From contig QOPZ01000003.1 of the NCBI GenBank assembly GCA_003331885.1, positions 1 to 61,255 of the forward strand: a stretch of DNA of 61,255 nucleotides. The letters are read 5' to 3'. Every line of letters starts with the position of its first letter. The first letter of the stretch is position 1. The notes under the pieces were generated by a model. That model ran no database searches. It was not told the DNA's origin and was given only the letters and a program-made list of their open reading frames with translations. Of the stretch, positions 46,243-54,945 are shown piece after piece. The stretch comes from Cryomorphaceae bacterium. Its GTDB lineage: Bacteria; Bacteroidota; Bacteroidia; Flavobacteriales; Flavobacteriaceae. The translations under genes and the position numbers were made by a program.

Positions 46243-47589
46243 TTAGTTAGCTCTTTTTTTAACTATAAATAGGCCAGAATTAATATCACTAATTAAGATG
46301 TTTTCACTATTAAAAAATGGATAAACATTCCAGGCTCCATTGAAAGCTTCAATTTCTTGCCCTTTTTTACCAGTATGATCACCTGGATCACTCCATCTTG
46401 GTAAACTTAAATTAAATGTATTATGATCGTGATCTTCAATGTGTGTGTCAAAAAAACCAATTTCAGTAAAGTTTTTTTGTTCAATATTAATAATATCAAT
46501 TACTCTCATTCCTGATGTATAACTAGCTAAGTAAAATTTACTTCCAACTACATACCCATTGTGGTCAATAGCTTCATTATCAGATAAATAGTTGAAATGT
46601 AAAACAGGATTATCCAAATCTGAAACATCAATTACAATAGTTCTAGTTTTTACATTTTCTTTTAAAACCCATGGCCTAACAGATTGGTCCAATTCGTCTA
46701 ATTCATCACCAAGAAGAGCATATCTATGGTCTTCTGTCAACCAAGACTGATGAGTGTATTCATCATCATAAAAAAATTGGCTAATTAATTCTGGATTATT
46801 TTTATCCGTAACATCAACAAAAACAACTTTTGTCTCATTACTTCCCATGTAAATTTCTTTACCATAATGATCACTATCAGGTCCTTTATAATTAACTATC
46901 TGGGCATCATGGGAATATCCATATTCAGATAATTGAAGTTCAAGAACAGGAGCTAATGGATTGCTAATGTTAAGAGCATGAATTCCCACAGGGTCATTAC
47001 TACTTCCAGCACCAGCAGTGTAGGCATAACCAGAGTCGGTATTAATAGCAATATTGTGAGAATGGCCATAGCCACTGTAAACATAATCAGCTGTAAAGTT
47101 TTGCTTGGAGTCTAAACCTCTTAATTGCTTTAGATCAAATACTTGCATTCCATGGCCTGCAGCTTCACTAACTATAAAAACATGATCATTATAAACTTTT
47201 AAGTCCCTCCAAGAACTAGGGACGGTAGCGGTAGGAATTTTACCTAAATAAAGTGGAGCGGTTGGTATACTTATATCAACAATTGCAGTACCATTATCAA
47301 GTCCCATTAATGCATACTCTTTTCCAGTTGACGAGTCTGTCCAACCCCAAGAATCATTACCTGAATCAGCATTCATTTCATCAAGTGATACATATCCCAT
47401 TAAATCATATCCATCACACTCATACTCATATTCTTGACTATTTAAAGTGAACTTAGCGTGCCCATCAATACATTCAGCCAATGGACTTGTGCTCGCGGCA
47501 GGTTCATATTTTTCATATTTACATGAAAAAATGAACAATATTGATAATAAATATATAATTCTCACAATTATTAAAATTACAAAAACCAA
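46243..47589 (-). CDS. Choice-of-anchor B family / LVIVD-repeat lipoprotein (beta-propeller-like)
   Basis: Lipobox LLSILFIFSC; repeats of VDISIPTAPLYLG, LNISNPLAPVL, VDVTDKNNPELI, IDVSDLDNPVLH; likely GTG start near 47565. Confidence 0.85.
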   Translation of the reverse strand: MVFVILIIVRIIYLLSILFIFSCKYEKYEPAASTSPLAECIDGHAKFTLNSQEYEYECDGYDLMGYVSLDEMNADSGNDSWGWTDSSTGKEYALMGLDNGTAIVDISIPTAPLYLGKIPTATVPSSWRDLKVYNDHVFIVSEAAGHGMQVFDLKQLRGLDSKQNFTADYVYSGYGHSHNIAINTDSGYAYTAGAGSSNDPVGIHALNISNPLAPVLELQLSEYGYSHDAQIVNYKGPDSDHYGKEIYMGSNETKVVFVDVTDKNNPELISQFFYDDEYTHQSWLTEDHRYALLGDELDELDQSVRPWVLKENVKTRTIVIDVSDLDNPVLHFNYLSDNEAIDHNGYVVGSKFYLASYTSGMRVIDIINIEQKNFTEIGFFDTHIEDHDHNTFNLSLPRWSDPGDHTGKKGQEIEAFNGAWNVYPFFNSENILISDINSGLFIVKKRAN

Positions 47590-47664
47590 GCCAACATTGG
47601 CACAAGTTTATACATTCTACTAAAAGTAGTTATATAGTTTATAGATGATATGTTCTAAAGTGAT

Positions 47665-47856
47665 TTAAGCTAAAGTAACGTTGATAGCGGCTTTCCCTTT
47701 TCTTCCTTCACCTTCCTCGAAATTTACTTTATCACCGTCTTTGATTGTTACTCCTTCTAAAGCTGTTGCATGAACAAATATATCCTCACCGCTTTCGTCG
47801 TTAGTAATAAAACCAAAACCTTTAGATACATTGAAAAATTTTACTGTTCCTGTCAT
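47665..47856 (-). CDS. Cold-shock domain protein
   Basis: MTGTVKFFNVSKGFGFITNDESGEDIFVHATALEG. Confidence 0.97.
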   Translation of the reverse strand: MTGTVKFFNVSKGFGFITNDESGEDIFVHATALEGVTIKDGDKVNFEEGEGRKGKAAINVTLA

Positions 47857-47973
47857 TTTGAATTAATTTTCAGCAAATCTATACTTTAATTTGAATTATT
47901 TCTAATTTTTTTAAAAAAATAATAATTAAAAAGAAATATCTCGCTTTATAAAATTATAAAAAAGAACAATTTG

Positions 47974-48045
47974 AGCCAATGCCGAGAGTTGAACTCGGGA
48001 CCTTTTCCTTACCAAGGAAACGCTCTACCCCTGAGCTACATCGGC
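47974..48045 (-). tRNA. tRNA-Thr (GGT)
   Basis: Cloverleaf; anticodon arm TTTCC-TTGGTAA-GGAAA. Confidence 0.96.
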
Positions 48046-48054
48046 TTGAAGTTG

Positions 48055-48127
48055 AGCGGGAGACCGGGTTCGAACCGGCGACATTCAGCTTGGAAGGCTG
48101 ACGCTCTACCAACTGAGCTACTCCCGC
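48055..48127 (-). tRNA. tRNA-Gly (TCC)
   Basis: Cloverleaf; anticodon arm TCAGC-CTTCCAA-GCTGA. Confidence 0.96.
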
Positions 48128-48142
48128 TTTTGTTGGTGGTTG

Positions 48143-48224
48143 TGGGGAGAGCAGGATTCGAACCTGCGAAGGTAAAACCAACAGATTTACAGTCTGTCCT
48201 CGTTGGCCGCTTGAGTATCTCCCC
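48143..48224 (-). tRNA. tRNA-Tyr (GTA)
   Basis: Cloverleaf with long variable arm; anticodon loop CTGTAAA. Confidence 0.96.
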
Positions 48225-48232
48225 AAAATCTG

Positions 48233-48306
48233 AGCCGATGGAGGGACTCGAACCCACGACCTGCTGATTACAAATCAGCTGCTCTAGCCAGCTGAGCTAC
48301 ATCGGC
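48233..48306 (-). tRNA. tRNA-Thr (TGT)
   Basis: Cloverleaf; anticodon arm GCTGA-TTTGTAA-TCAGC. Confidence 0.96.
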
Positions 48307-48369
48307 GATTTTAGCGATCGCAAATGTATTTAATTATTTTTTTTTAATCAATAATATTGGATTTTTATT

Positions 48370-49233
48370 TTAACCTAATTCTCTTGGATGACTTTTATTG
48401 TAGTCATTAACAATCTTTGGAAGTTTAATTTTTGTATAAATCTGAGTAGAAGAAAGTGAACTATGTCCTAATATTTCTTTAATAGTGTTTATGTCTGCAC
48501 CATTATTTAACATGTGTGTTGCAAAAGTGTGTCTTAGTACATGGGGGCTTACTTTTACTTTGCTGGAAACTAGACGAAAGTATTTATTGATCAATCTGTA
48601 AACAGTTGATACACTTATTTTTTTTAATTTTTTTGTTTCAAATAAATACTTAGAATTATTATTATTACTTATGAAATTTTTTAAATTTTTTGAAAGTGAT
48701 GGAAGTATGGGTATCAATCTTTCTTTGCTTCTTTTACCCAAAATTTTAATTAAACCTTCCTTAAGAAAAATATCTTGAATTTTTATGTTAATTAACTCTT
48801 CCCTTCTTAATCCAGTTGAGTAAAATATTTCAATTATTAGCTTATCACGATCACTTATTTTAGAATCATTAAAGTTTTCAAATACTTGCATTATTTCATC
48901 CTCTGAAAATGGAATAACAATTTTTGAAGAGCTTTTTAAATTCTTGTGTCCTTTTAGTGGAGATGATTCAATAATATCAATATTTACTAAAAAATTAAAA
49001 TATGATTTTAATGATGCTATTTTTCTATTAATTGACGTTTTTGAATACCTCTTTTCAGACAGAGAAACTATCCATTGTCTAATAAATGAATAATTAATTT
49101 CATTGGATATTTTACAATCATTTTGAGCTAAAAATTTTTCAAAAACTTTAACGTCCCGTAAATATGCAGAAACAGTATGTTTAGAAAAGTTTTTTTCGTA
49201 ACTAAGATAATCCTCATACTTATCAAATAACAT
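48370..49233 (-). CDS. xerC: Tyrosine recombinase XerC-like
   Basis: STGLRREELINIKIQDI ... HVLRHTFATHMLNNGADINTIKEILGHSSLSSTQIYTK. Confidence 0.92.
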   Translation of the reverse strand: MLFDKYEDYLSYEKNFSKHTVSAYLRDVKVFEKFLAQNDCKISNEINYSFIRQWIVSLSEKRYSKTSINRKIASLKSYFNFLVNIDIIESSPLKGHKNLKSSSKIVIPFSEDEIMQVFENFNDSKISDRDKLIIEIFYSTGLRREELINIKIQDIFLKEGLIKILGKRSKERLIPILPSLSKNLKNFISNNNNSKYLFETKKLKKISVSTVYRLINKYFRLVSSKVKVSPHVLRHTFATHMLNNGADINTIKEILGHSSLSSTQIYTKIKLPKIVNDYNKSHPRELG

Positions 49234-49272
49234 GATATGGTTATTTAATGCTAAAGTAATGAATATATAAGA

Positions 49273-49470
49273 TTAGAGATTTGCTTCTTTATCTCTTAAT
49301 TTTTGAATGTAAGAAGCTTTAATAATTTTATCCCTATTCTTTACAGATGGTTTAGTGAAAGCTTGTCTTTCACGAATAGATTTAAGTTTTCCAGTTTTAT
49401 CAAACTTTCTTTTGAACCTTTTTATGGCTTTATCAATACTTTCTCCTTCTTTTACTGGTATAATTAACAT
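49273..49470 (-). CDS. rpsU: 30S ribosomal protein S21
   Basis: MLIIPVKEGESIDKAIKRFKRKFDKTGKLKSIRERQAFTKPSVKNRDK. Confidence 0.95.
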   Translation of the reverse strand: MLIIPVKEGESIDKAIKRFKRKFDKTGKLKSIRERQAFTKPSVKNRDKIIKASYIQKLRDKEANL

Positions 49471-49519
49471 AATTATTATTTAAGCGAGGCAAATATAATA
49501 TTTAAATACAAAAAAGAAT

Positions 49520-50686
49520 TTATTTTGATAAAATTTTTCTAGAAATAACAAGTTTTTGGATTTCGCTTGTACCTTCTCCAATAGTACAAAGCTTAGAATC
49601 ACGATAAAACTTTTCAACTGGAAAATCTTTTATATATCCATATCCTCCAAAAATTTGAACTGCTTCACTTGATACCTTAACACATAACTCAGATGAATAA
49701 AGTTTACACATTGCACTAATTTCAGTTACTGGTTCATTATTATTAATAATATGACATGCCTTGTGAATTAATAATTCAGATGCTTCAATTTCAGTTGCTA
49801 TTTCAGCTAATTTAAATGAGATTGCTTGAAATGAACTTATTGGTTTGCCAAATTGAATTCTTTCATTAGAATATTTAAGAGCTGCTTCATATGCTCCTTT
49901 GGCAATACCTAATGATAATGCAGCGATTGAAATTCTTCCACCATCCAATATTTTCATGGATTGTTTAAATCCATCACCAACGTTTCCAATACGATTTGAA
50001 TCATCTACTATACATTCATCAAAGATCATTTCAGCAGTTTCAGAGGCACGCATGCCTAATTTATTTTCTTTTTTTCCAGCTGAAAGACCTCTCATTCCTT
50101 TTTCAACAATAAAGGCAGTTGCATTATTCTTTTCTCCAACTAGCCCAGTTCTAAAAATTACAATAGCAACATCCCCAGATTTTCCGTGAGTAATAAAATT
50201 TTTAGTTCCGTTAAGAATCCATTTATTACCCTTTTTTACAGCTGTAGAAGCCATTTTACTAGCATCTGAACCAGTATTAGGCTCAGTTAAACCCCATGCA
50301 CCAACAAGTTTTCCAGAGGCAAGACCAGGTAGCCACTTTTTGATTTGATCTTCATTTCCAAATTTCAGTAAATGGTTTGTACAAAGAGAATTGTGAGCAG
50401 CAAGAGATAAACCAATTGATGGGTCTATTTTTGATACTTCTTCAATTACCGCAACATATTCATGGTAACCAAGTCCTGATCCACCATATTCTTCTGGAAC
50501 TAACATTCCCATAAAACCATATTCGCCTGATTTTACTAAAACTTCCTTTGGAAAATGTTGATTTTCATCCCAATCTAATACATATGGTTTAATATATTGA
50601 AGGGCAAAATCTCTAGCACTTTCTCTAATAATTTTTAACGATTGTCCACTTCCAAAAATGTTTTCTATTTCACTTTTAATCTTCAT
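49520..50686 (-). CDS. Acyl-CoA dehydrogenase
   Basis: AWGLTEPNTGSDASKM, NGTKNFITHG, QIFGGYGYIKDFPVEKFYRDSKL. Confidence 0.95.
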   Translation of the reverse strand: MKIKSEIENIFGSGQSLKIIRESARDFALQYIKPYVLDWDENQHFPKEVLVKSGEYGFMGMLVPEEYGGSGLGYHEYVAVIEEVSKIDPSIGLSLAAHNSLCTNHLLKFGNEDQIKKWLPGLASGKLVGAWGLTEPNTGSDASKMASTAVKKGNKWILNGTKNFITHGKSGDVAIVIFRTGLVGEKNNATAFIVEKGMRGLSAGKKENKLGMRASETAEMIFDECIVDDSNRIGNVGDGFKQSMKILDGGRISIAALSLGIAKGAYEAALKYSNERIQFGKPISSFQAISFKLAEIATEIEASELLIHKACHIINNNEPVTEISAMCKLYSSELCVKVSSEAVQIFGGYGYIKDFPVEKFYRDSKLCTIGEGTSEIQKLVISRKILSK

Positions 50687-50697
50687 TACTTAATTAT

Positions 50698-52224
50698 TTA
50701 TTTTTTTATTACTTCTAAATATTTTGTTAATTGTTGTTTAACAACTGGGAATAATATATATAAACCAACCATGTTAGGAAATACCATTGCAAAAATCATT
50801 GCATCAGAAAATGCCCATATTGAATTCATACTAGCTGCTGATCCTATTATTATAAATGAAAGGAATAGCAATTTATATGTTAAATCAGATTTTTCTCCTC
50901 TTCCAAATAAATATTTCCATGACTGAAGACCATAATATGACCACGAAATCATTGTTGAAACAGCAAATAAAACTACCGCTACAGTTAAAAATATACCAGA
51001 GTAAGGAATATATTCAGCAAAAGCTTTTGATGTAATTCCTGCACCTTCATACATTATACCATCAATCATTACTCCCCCATCTTGTCCACCATAAGTGAAA
51101 ACTCCAGTTGAGTTAAATGTGATTATTACAAGAGCCGTCAATGTACATATTACGACTGTATCAATGAAAGGTTCCAGCAATGCAACTAAACCCTCAGAGG
51201 CAGCATACTTGGTTTTAACTGCTGAATGAGCAATTGAAGCTGAACCAACTCCTGCTTCATTAGAAAATGCAGCTCTTTTAAATCCAATCATCAACACTCC
51301 AATAAATCCACCTACCCCAATCGCTGTTGGATTGAATGCCTCTCTGACAATTAAAGCAATTGCGTCGTCAAGAAAACTAAAATTAATTAATAATATGTAT
51401 AAACATGCAACAATATATAAAACAGCCATAAAGGGTACAATTTTTTCAGTAACGGATGCAATTCTTTTTATACCTCCAATAATAATTATACCAACGACTA
51501 TTGCTAAAACTATGCCAATCACAGCTCCTGAAAAAGTAGATTCAAAACCTAATAAATCTTTTAAAACTATAGCAGCTTGATTAGCTTGTGCTGCATTACC
51601 TCCTCCAAAAGAACCACCAATACAGAAAATTGCAAAGAAAATAGCTGATATCTTTCCAAGTGTTGCAAAACCTTTTTCTTTAAGTCCTTTACTTAAATAG
51701 TACATTGGACCACCATATACTACACCATTTTCATCGACATCACGATAGTGAACACCAAGAGTACATTCAACAAATTTTAGTGACATTCCCATCAATCCAC
51801 AAACAATCATCCAGAAAGTTGCTCCTGGTCCACCAAGTGCAATTGCTAAAGCAACACCAGCTATATTACCATTTCCAACAGTTCCGGAAACTGCTGTTGT
51901 TAGTGCTTGAAAGTGAGATACTTCTCCTTCCTTTGAGGAGTTTTCATCTTTTTCAACTTCATCATATTTTCCTCTAACAACATTAATTGATGTTAAAAAG
52001 TATCTAATATTTGGAAAAACGAAATACAACGTAAAAAATAAAGCACTACCAACTAAAAGATATATTACAAAGGGATTTTCACCAATTGAGAAGAAAATAA
52101 CTTCACTAAAAAAATCAGACACAGGCTGAAACGCTTCATCAATCCTTTGATCTAAACCTTTTTCTTGTGAGAAAACAGGAAGGGAGAAGAGGGTAAAAAA
52201 GGTTAAAAGGAATATTTTTTTCAT
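50698..52224 (-). CDS. Alanine/glycine:cation symporter (AGCS family)
   Basis: QALTTAVSGTVGNGNIAGVALAIALGGPGATFWM; FSNEAGVGSASIAHSAVKT. Confidence 0.94.
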   Translation of the reverse strand: MKKIFLLTFFTLFSLPVFSQEKGLDQRIDEAFQPVSDFFSEVIFFSIGENPFVIYLLVGSALFFTLYFVFPNIRYFLTSINVVRGKYDEVEKDENSSKEGEVSHFQALTTAVSGTVGNGNIAGVALAIALGGPGATFWMIVCGLMGMSLKFVECTLGVHYRDVDENGVVYGGPMYYLSKGLKEKGFATLGKISAIFFAIFCIGGSFGGGNAAQANQAAIVLKDLLGFESTFSGAVIGIVLAIVVGIIIIGGIKRIASVTEKIVPFMAVLYIVACLYILLINFSFLDDAIALIVREAFNPTAIGVGGFIGVLMIGFKRAAFSNEAGVGSASIAHSAVKTKYAASEGLVALLEPFIDTVVICTLTALVIITFNSTGVFTYGGQDGGVMIDGIMYEGAGITSKAFAEYIPYSGIFLTVAVVLFAVSTMISWSYYGLQSWKYLFGRGEKSDLTYKLLFLSFIIIGSAASMNSIWAFSDAMIFAMVFPNMVGLYILFPVVKQQLTKYLEVIKK

Positions 52225-52258
52225 AAAAATTTATTTAATTATTTGATCTGTTTAATTT

Positions 52259-52498
52259 TCAAAGATCAAAAACTGAAGATCTCTTCGAATATACTATATC
52301 TTTAATTTTGATCCAAAAAGCTAACACTAAATAAAAGAAAAATCCAAGTCCCAAACCAAAAAAACTGCTGTAAATAAAAAATAATCTTACATGTTTGGAT
52401 CTAATTCCTAAAAAATCTGCAAGTCTTGAACAAACTTTAAATCCATATTTTTCAAAGAAATGTCTAATTCTATCTAACAATTTCATAGCCATTTTCAA
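52259..52498 (-). CDS. PspC domain protein
   Basis: KVCSRLADFLGIRSKHVRLFFIYSSFFGLGLGFFFYLVLAFWIK. Confidence 0.75.
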   Translation of the reverse strand: MKMAMKLLDRIRHFFEKYGFKVCSRLADFLGIRSKHVRLFFIYSSFFGLGLGFFFYLVLAFWIKIKDIVYSKRSSVFDL

Positions 52499-52826
52499 TC
52501 CAACCTAAATATCCAGATTCTAAATTAAATACACTACTAAAACCTAACTCAGTCATAATTTCACAAGCAGCTAGGCTTCTTTTGCCAGATCTGCAATATA
52601 CATAATATGACTTTTTTTTATCTAGTTCATGTAAAAACTTAACAAAGTTAGCAGCATTATAAAAATCTACATTTATAGAATCATTAAGATGTCCTTCGTC
52701 AAATTCATCTTTTGTTCTAACATCCAAGCAAAGAGCTTTGGAATCTGACTCTTGCTTTTTCTTCCATTCAGCTGGATTTAGATTCATCTTTAAAATTTGA
52801 AAACGCAAATTAAAAAACAAAATCAA
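52470..52826 (-). CDS. Rhodanese-like domain protein
   Basis: LCLDVRTKDEFDEGHLNDSINV ... YYVYCRSGKRSLAACEIMTELGFSSVFNLESGYLGW. Confidence 0.93.
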   Translation of the reverse strand: MILFFNLRFQILKMNLNPAEWKKKQESDSKALCLDVRTKDEFDEGHLNDSINVDFYNAANFVKFLHELDKKKSYYVYCRSGKRSLAACEIMTELGFSSVFNLESGYLGWIENGYEIVR

Positions 52827-52863
52827 AAAAATATCATTAATATGATTTTAATTGAAAAAAAAT

Positions 52864-52871
52864 TATATTTG
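52864..52871 (+). promoter_or_regulatory. Putative -7 element (TATATTTG) of the trp operon
   Basis: Matches TAnnTTTG; only 4 nt before the leader ATG; no well-spaced -33 TTG seen. Confidence 0.45.
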
Positions 52872-52875
52872 AATC

Positions 52876-52935
52876 ATGAAAATCAATAAAATTAATTTTT
52901 GGTGGTGGTCTAAACTAAATGAATTGTTGCATTGA
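52876..52935 (+). CDS. trpL: trp operon leader peptide MKINKINFWWWSKLNELLH
   Basis: 19-aa ORF with three consecutive TGG codons (52900-52908) just upstream of an intrinsic terminator and trpE. Confidence 0.92.
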   Translation: MKINKINFWWWSKLNELLH

Positions 52936-52956
52936 TTTTAAATAAAAATATTTAAT

Positions 52957-52991
52957 AAAGGCTTGTCAATGTGACAGGCCTTTTTTTTTTT
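52957..52991 (+). terminator. trp attenuator terminator
   Basis: AAAGGCTTGTCA-ATG-TGACAGGCCTTT stem followed by an 11-T tract ending just before the trpE ATG. Confidence 0.92.
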
Positions 52992-52993
52992 AT

Positions 52994-54388
52994 ATGAAAA
53001 AATTAAAAACTATAAGAAAGAAAATTATTGTTGACACTATAACTCCTGTAAGTATATATTTAAAATTGAGGGATCAATTTACAAATACAATACTTCTTGA
53101 AAGCAGTGATTACATTGCAAAAGATAATAGTTACGCATACATATGCTGTAATCCAATTGCAAAGTTTTATGTGAAAAAAAATATGTTATTCAAAGAATTT
53201 CCTGATAATTCCAAAAAAGAAACAAAATTAACTTCCACAACAAATATTCTCTCTGAATTAGATGATTTTATGAGAACTTTTGAAATTGATGACAATTCAG
53301 TTGAAAGTAAAAAATATATTTCAAAAGGTTTATTTGGATACATGTCATATGATTCTATCAAGTTTTTTGAAAACATTGAAGTTGAAAATGATTCATATGG
53401 TGATGAAATACCAGAAATTTTTTACAGTTTCTATAGAGAGATAATTGTAATAAATACTTTCAATAATGAAGCTACATTAATCAGTCATTCAGGAGATATT
53501 GAGAAAATTAATACACTAGAAAAGTTAATAAAAACAAAAAAAACAAATGAATTTAGTTTTAAAATTGAAGGTGAAATAAAGTCAAATCTTAAAGACAATG
53601 AATATCTTGAAATGGTAAAAAAAGGTATAAAACATTGTTTTAGAGGTGATGTTTTTCAAATTGTTTTATCGAGAAAATTTTCTCAAAAATTCTCTGGAGA
53701 TGAGTTCTGTGTTTACAGGCAACTTAGGTCAATTAATCCATCACCTTACTTATTTTATTTTGATTATGGAAATTTTAAAATTTTTGGAAGTTCACCAGAG
53801 GCTCAACTAGTTATCAAGGATGAGAAAGCAGAAATACATCCAATTGCAGGGACTTTTAAAAGGACAGGAAATGATTTGATTGACAGTAAAAAAGCAAAAA
53901 AACTTTTTCAAGATGAAAAAGAAAATAGTGAACATATGATGCTAGTTGATTTAGCCAGAAATGATTTAAGTAGATCTTGCAATAATGTTAAAGTTGAAAA
54001 AGATCGTGAAATTCAATTTTATTCTCATGTAATTCATTTAGTATCTAAAGTAACTGGAAAACTTAAGTCTATTTCTAAGAATATAATTGGAAATACATTT
54101 CCTGCAGGGACTCTCACTGGAGCACCTAAGCACAAGGCAATGAATCTAATTGAAAAATATGAAAAAAATAATAGATCGTTTTATGGTGGTGCTATAGGAT
54201 TCATTGATTTTGAAAATAATTATAACCATGCTATTATTATAAGATCGTTTTTAAGTAAAGATCAAAATCTTTTTTTACAAGCTGGAGCAGGTATTGTTTC
54301 CAAATCTAATCCTGAAAATGAATTAAATGAAGTTTATAATAAAATTGGCGCACTTTTAAAAGCGCTTAAAAAAGCTGAAGAAATATGA
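52994..54388 (+). CDS. trpE: Anthranilate synthase component I
   Basis: IFGSSPEAQLVIKDEKAEIHPIAGTFKRTG; HMMLVDLARNDLSRSC; FPAGTLTGAPKHKAM. Confidence 0.97.
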   Translation: MKKLKTIRKKIIVDTITPVSIYLKLRDQFTNTILLESSDYIAKDNSYAYICCNPIAKFYVKKNMLFKEFPDNSKKETKLTSTTNILSELDDFMRTFEIDDNSVESKKYISKGLFGYMSYDSIKFFENIEVENDSYGDEIPEIFYSFYREIIVINTFNNEATLISHSGDIEKINTLEKLIKTKKTNEFSFKIEGEIKSNLKDNEYLEMVKKGIKHCFRGDVFQIVLSRKFSQKFSGDEFCVYRQLRSINPSPYLFYFDYGNFKIFGSSPEAQLVIKDEKAEIHPIAGTFKRTGNDLIDSKKAKKLFQDEKENSEHMMLVDLARNDLSRSCNNVKVEKDREIQFYSHVIHLVSKVTGKLKSISKNIIGNTFPAGTLTGAPKHKAMNLIEKYEKNNRSFYGGAIGFIDFENNYNHAIIIRSFLSKDQNLFLQAGAGIVSKSNPENELNEVYNKIGALLKALKKAEEI

Positions 54389-54945
54389 ATATAATAGTTA
54401 TCGATAATTATGATTCTTTCACATATAATCTTGTCCACTATTTAGAAGATTTAGATTGCAAAGTAACTGTTAAAAGAAATGATAATATAGTGCTTGAATC
54501 AATTAATAATTATGATAAAATTCTTATTTCACCTGGACCAGGAATTCCAGATGAAGCTGGTATGACCAAAAAAATTATAGAAGAATTTTATGATAAAAAA
54601 AGTATTTTGGGAGTATGTTTAGGCCACCAAGCTATTGGTGAAGTTTTTGGAGGAAAATTAATTAATTTAAAAGATGTTTTTCATGGTGTTTCAACTGAAA
54701 TTGAAATCACATCTGATGATCAACTATTTAAAAAAATTCCAAAAAAACTTAAAGTTGGACGTTATCATTCCTGGATTGTTAAAGATCTTGGAAAGAATTT
54801 AATTCCCTTAGCATTTGATGATAATAAAAATGTTATGGCTTTAAAAGTTAAAAACCATAATGTTTGGGGTGTTCAATTTCACCCTGAATCAATTCTCACT
54901 GAAAAAGGAAAAGATATATTAAAAAATTGGATTGAAGCAAAATGA
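54385..54945 (+). CDS. trpG: Anthranilate synthase component II (glutamine amidotransferase)
   Basis: IDNYDSFTYNLVHYLEDL, ISPGPGIPDEAG, GVCLGHQAIGE, HPESILTEKG. Confidence 0.97.
   Translation: MNIIVIDNYDSFTYNLVHYLEDLDCKVTVKRNDNIVLESINNYDKILISPGPGIPDEAGMTKKIIEEFYDKKSILGVCLGHQAIGEVFGGKLINLKDVFHGVSTEIEITSDDQLFKKIPKKLKVGRYHSWIVKDLGKNLIPLAFDDNKNVMALKVKNHNVWGVQFHPESILTEKGKDILKNWIEAK

Noticed and set aside
47954-48267. Three ORFs on both strands (90, 98 and 73 aa) over the tRNA cluster
   Set aside because: They are translations through tRNA-Thr/Gly/Tyr/Thr genes, classic spurious calls.
48370-49233. Tyrosine recombinase next to a tRNA cluster as a possible integrated mobile element
   Set aside because: Sequence and neighbours (rpsU, tRNAs, tuf) fit housekeeping XerC; no att repeats, cargo or phage genes seen.
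52938-52955. AT-only hairpin TTAAATA-AAAA-TATTTAA between trpL and the terminator
   Set aside because: All A-U, thermally weak; included only as possible spacer, not as a separate regulatory element.
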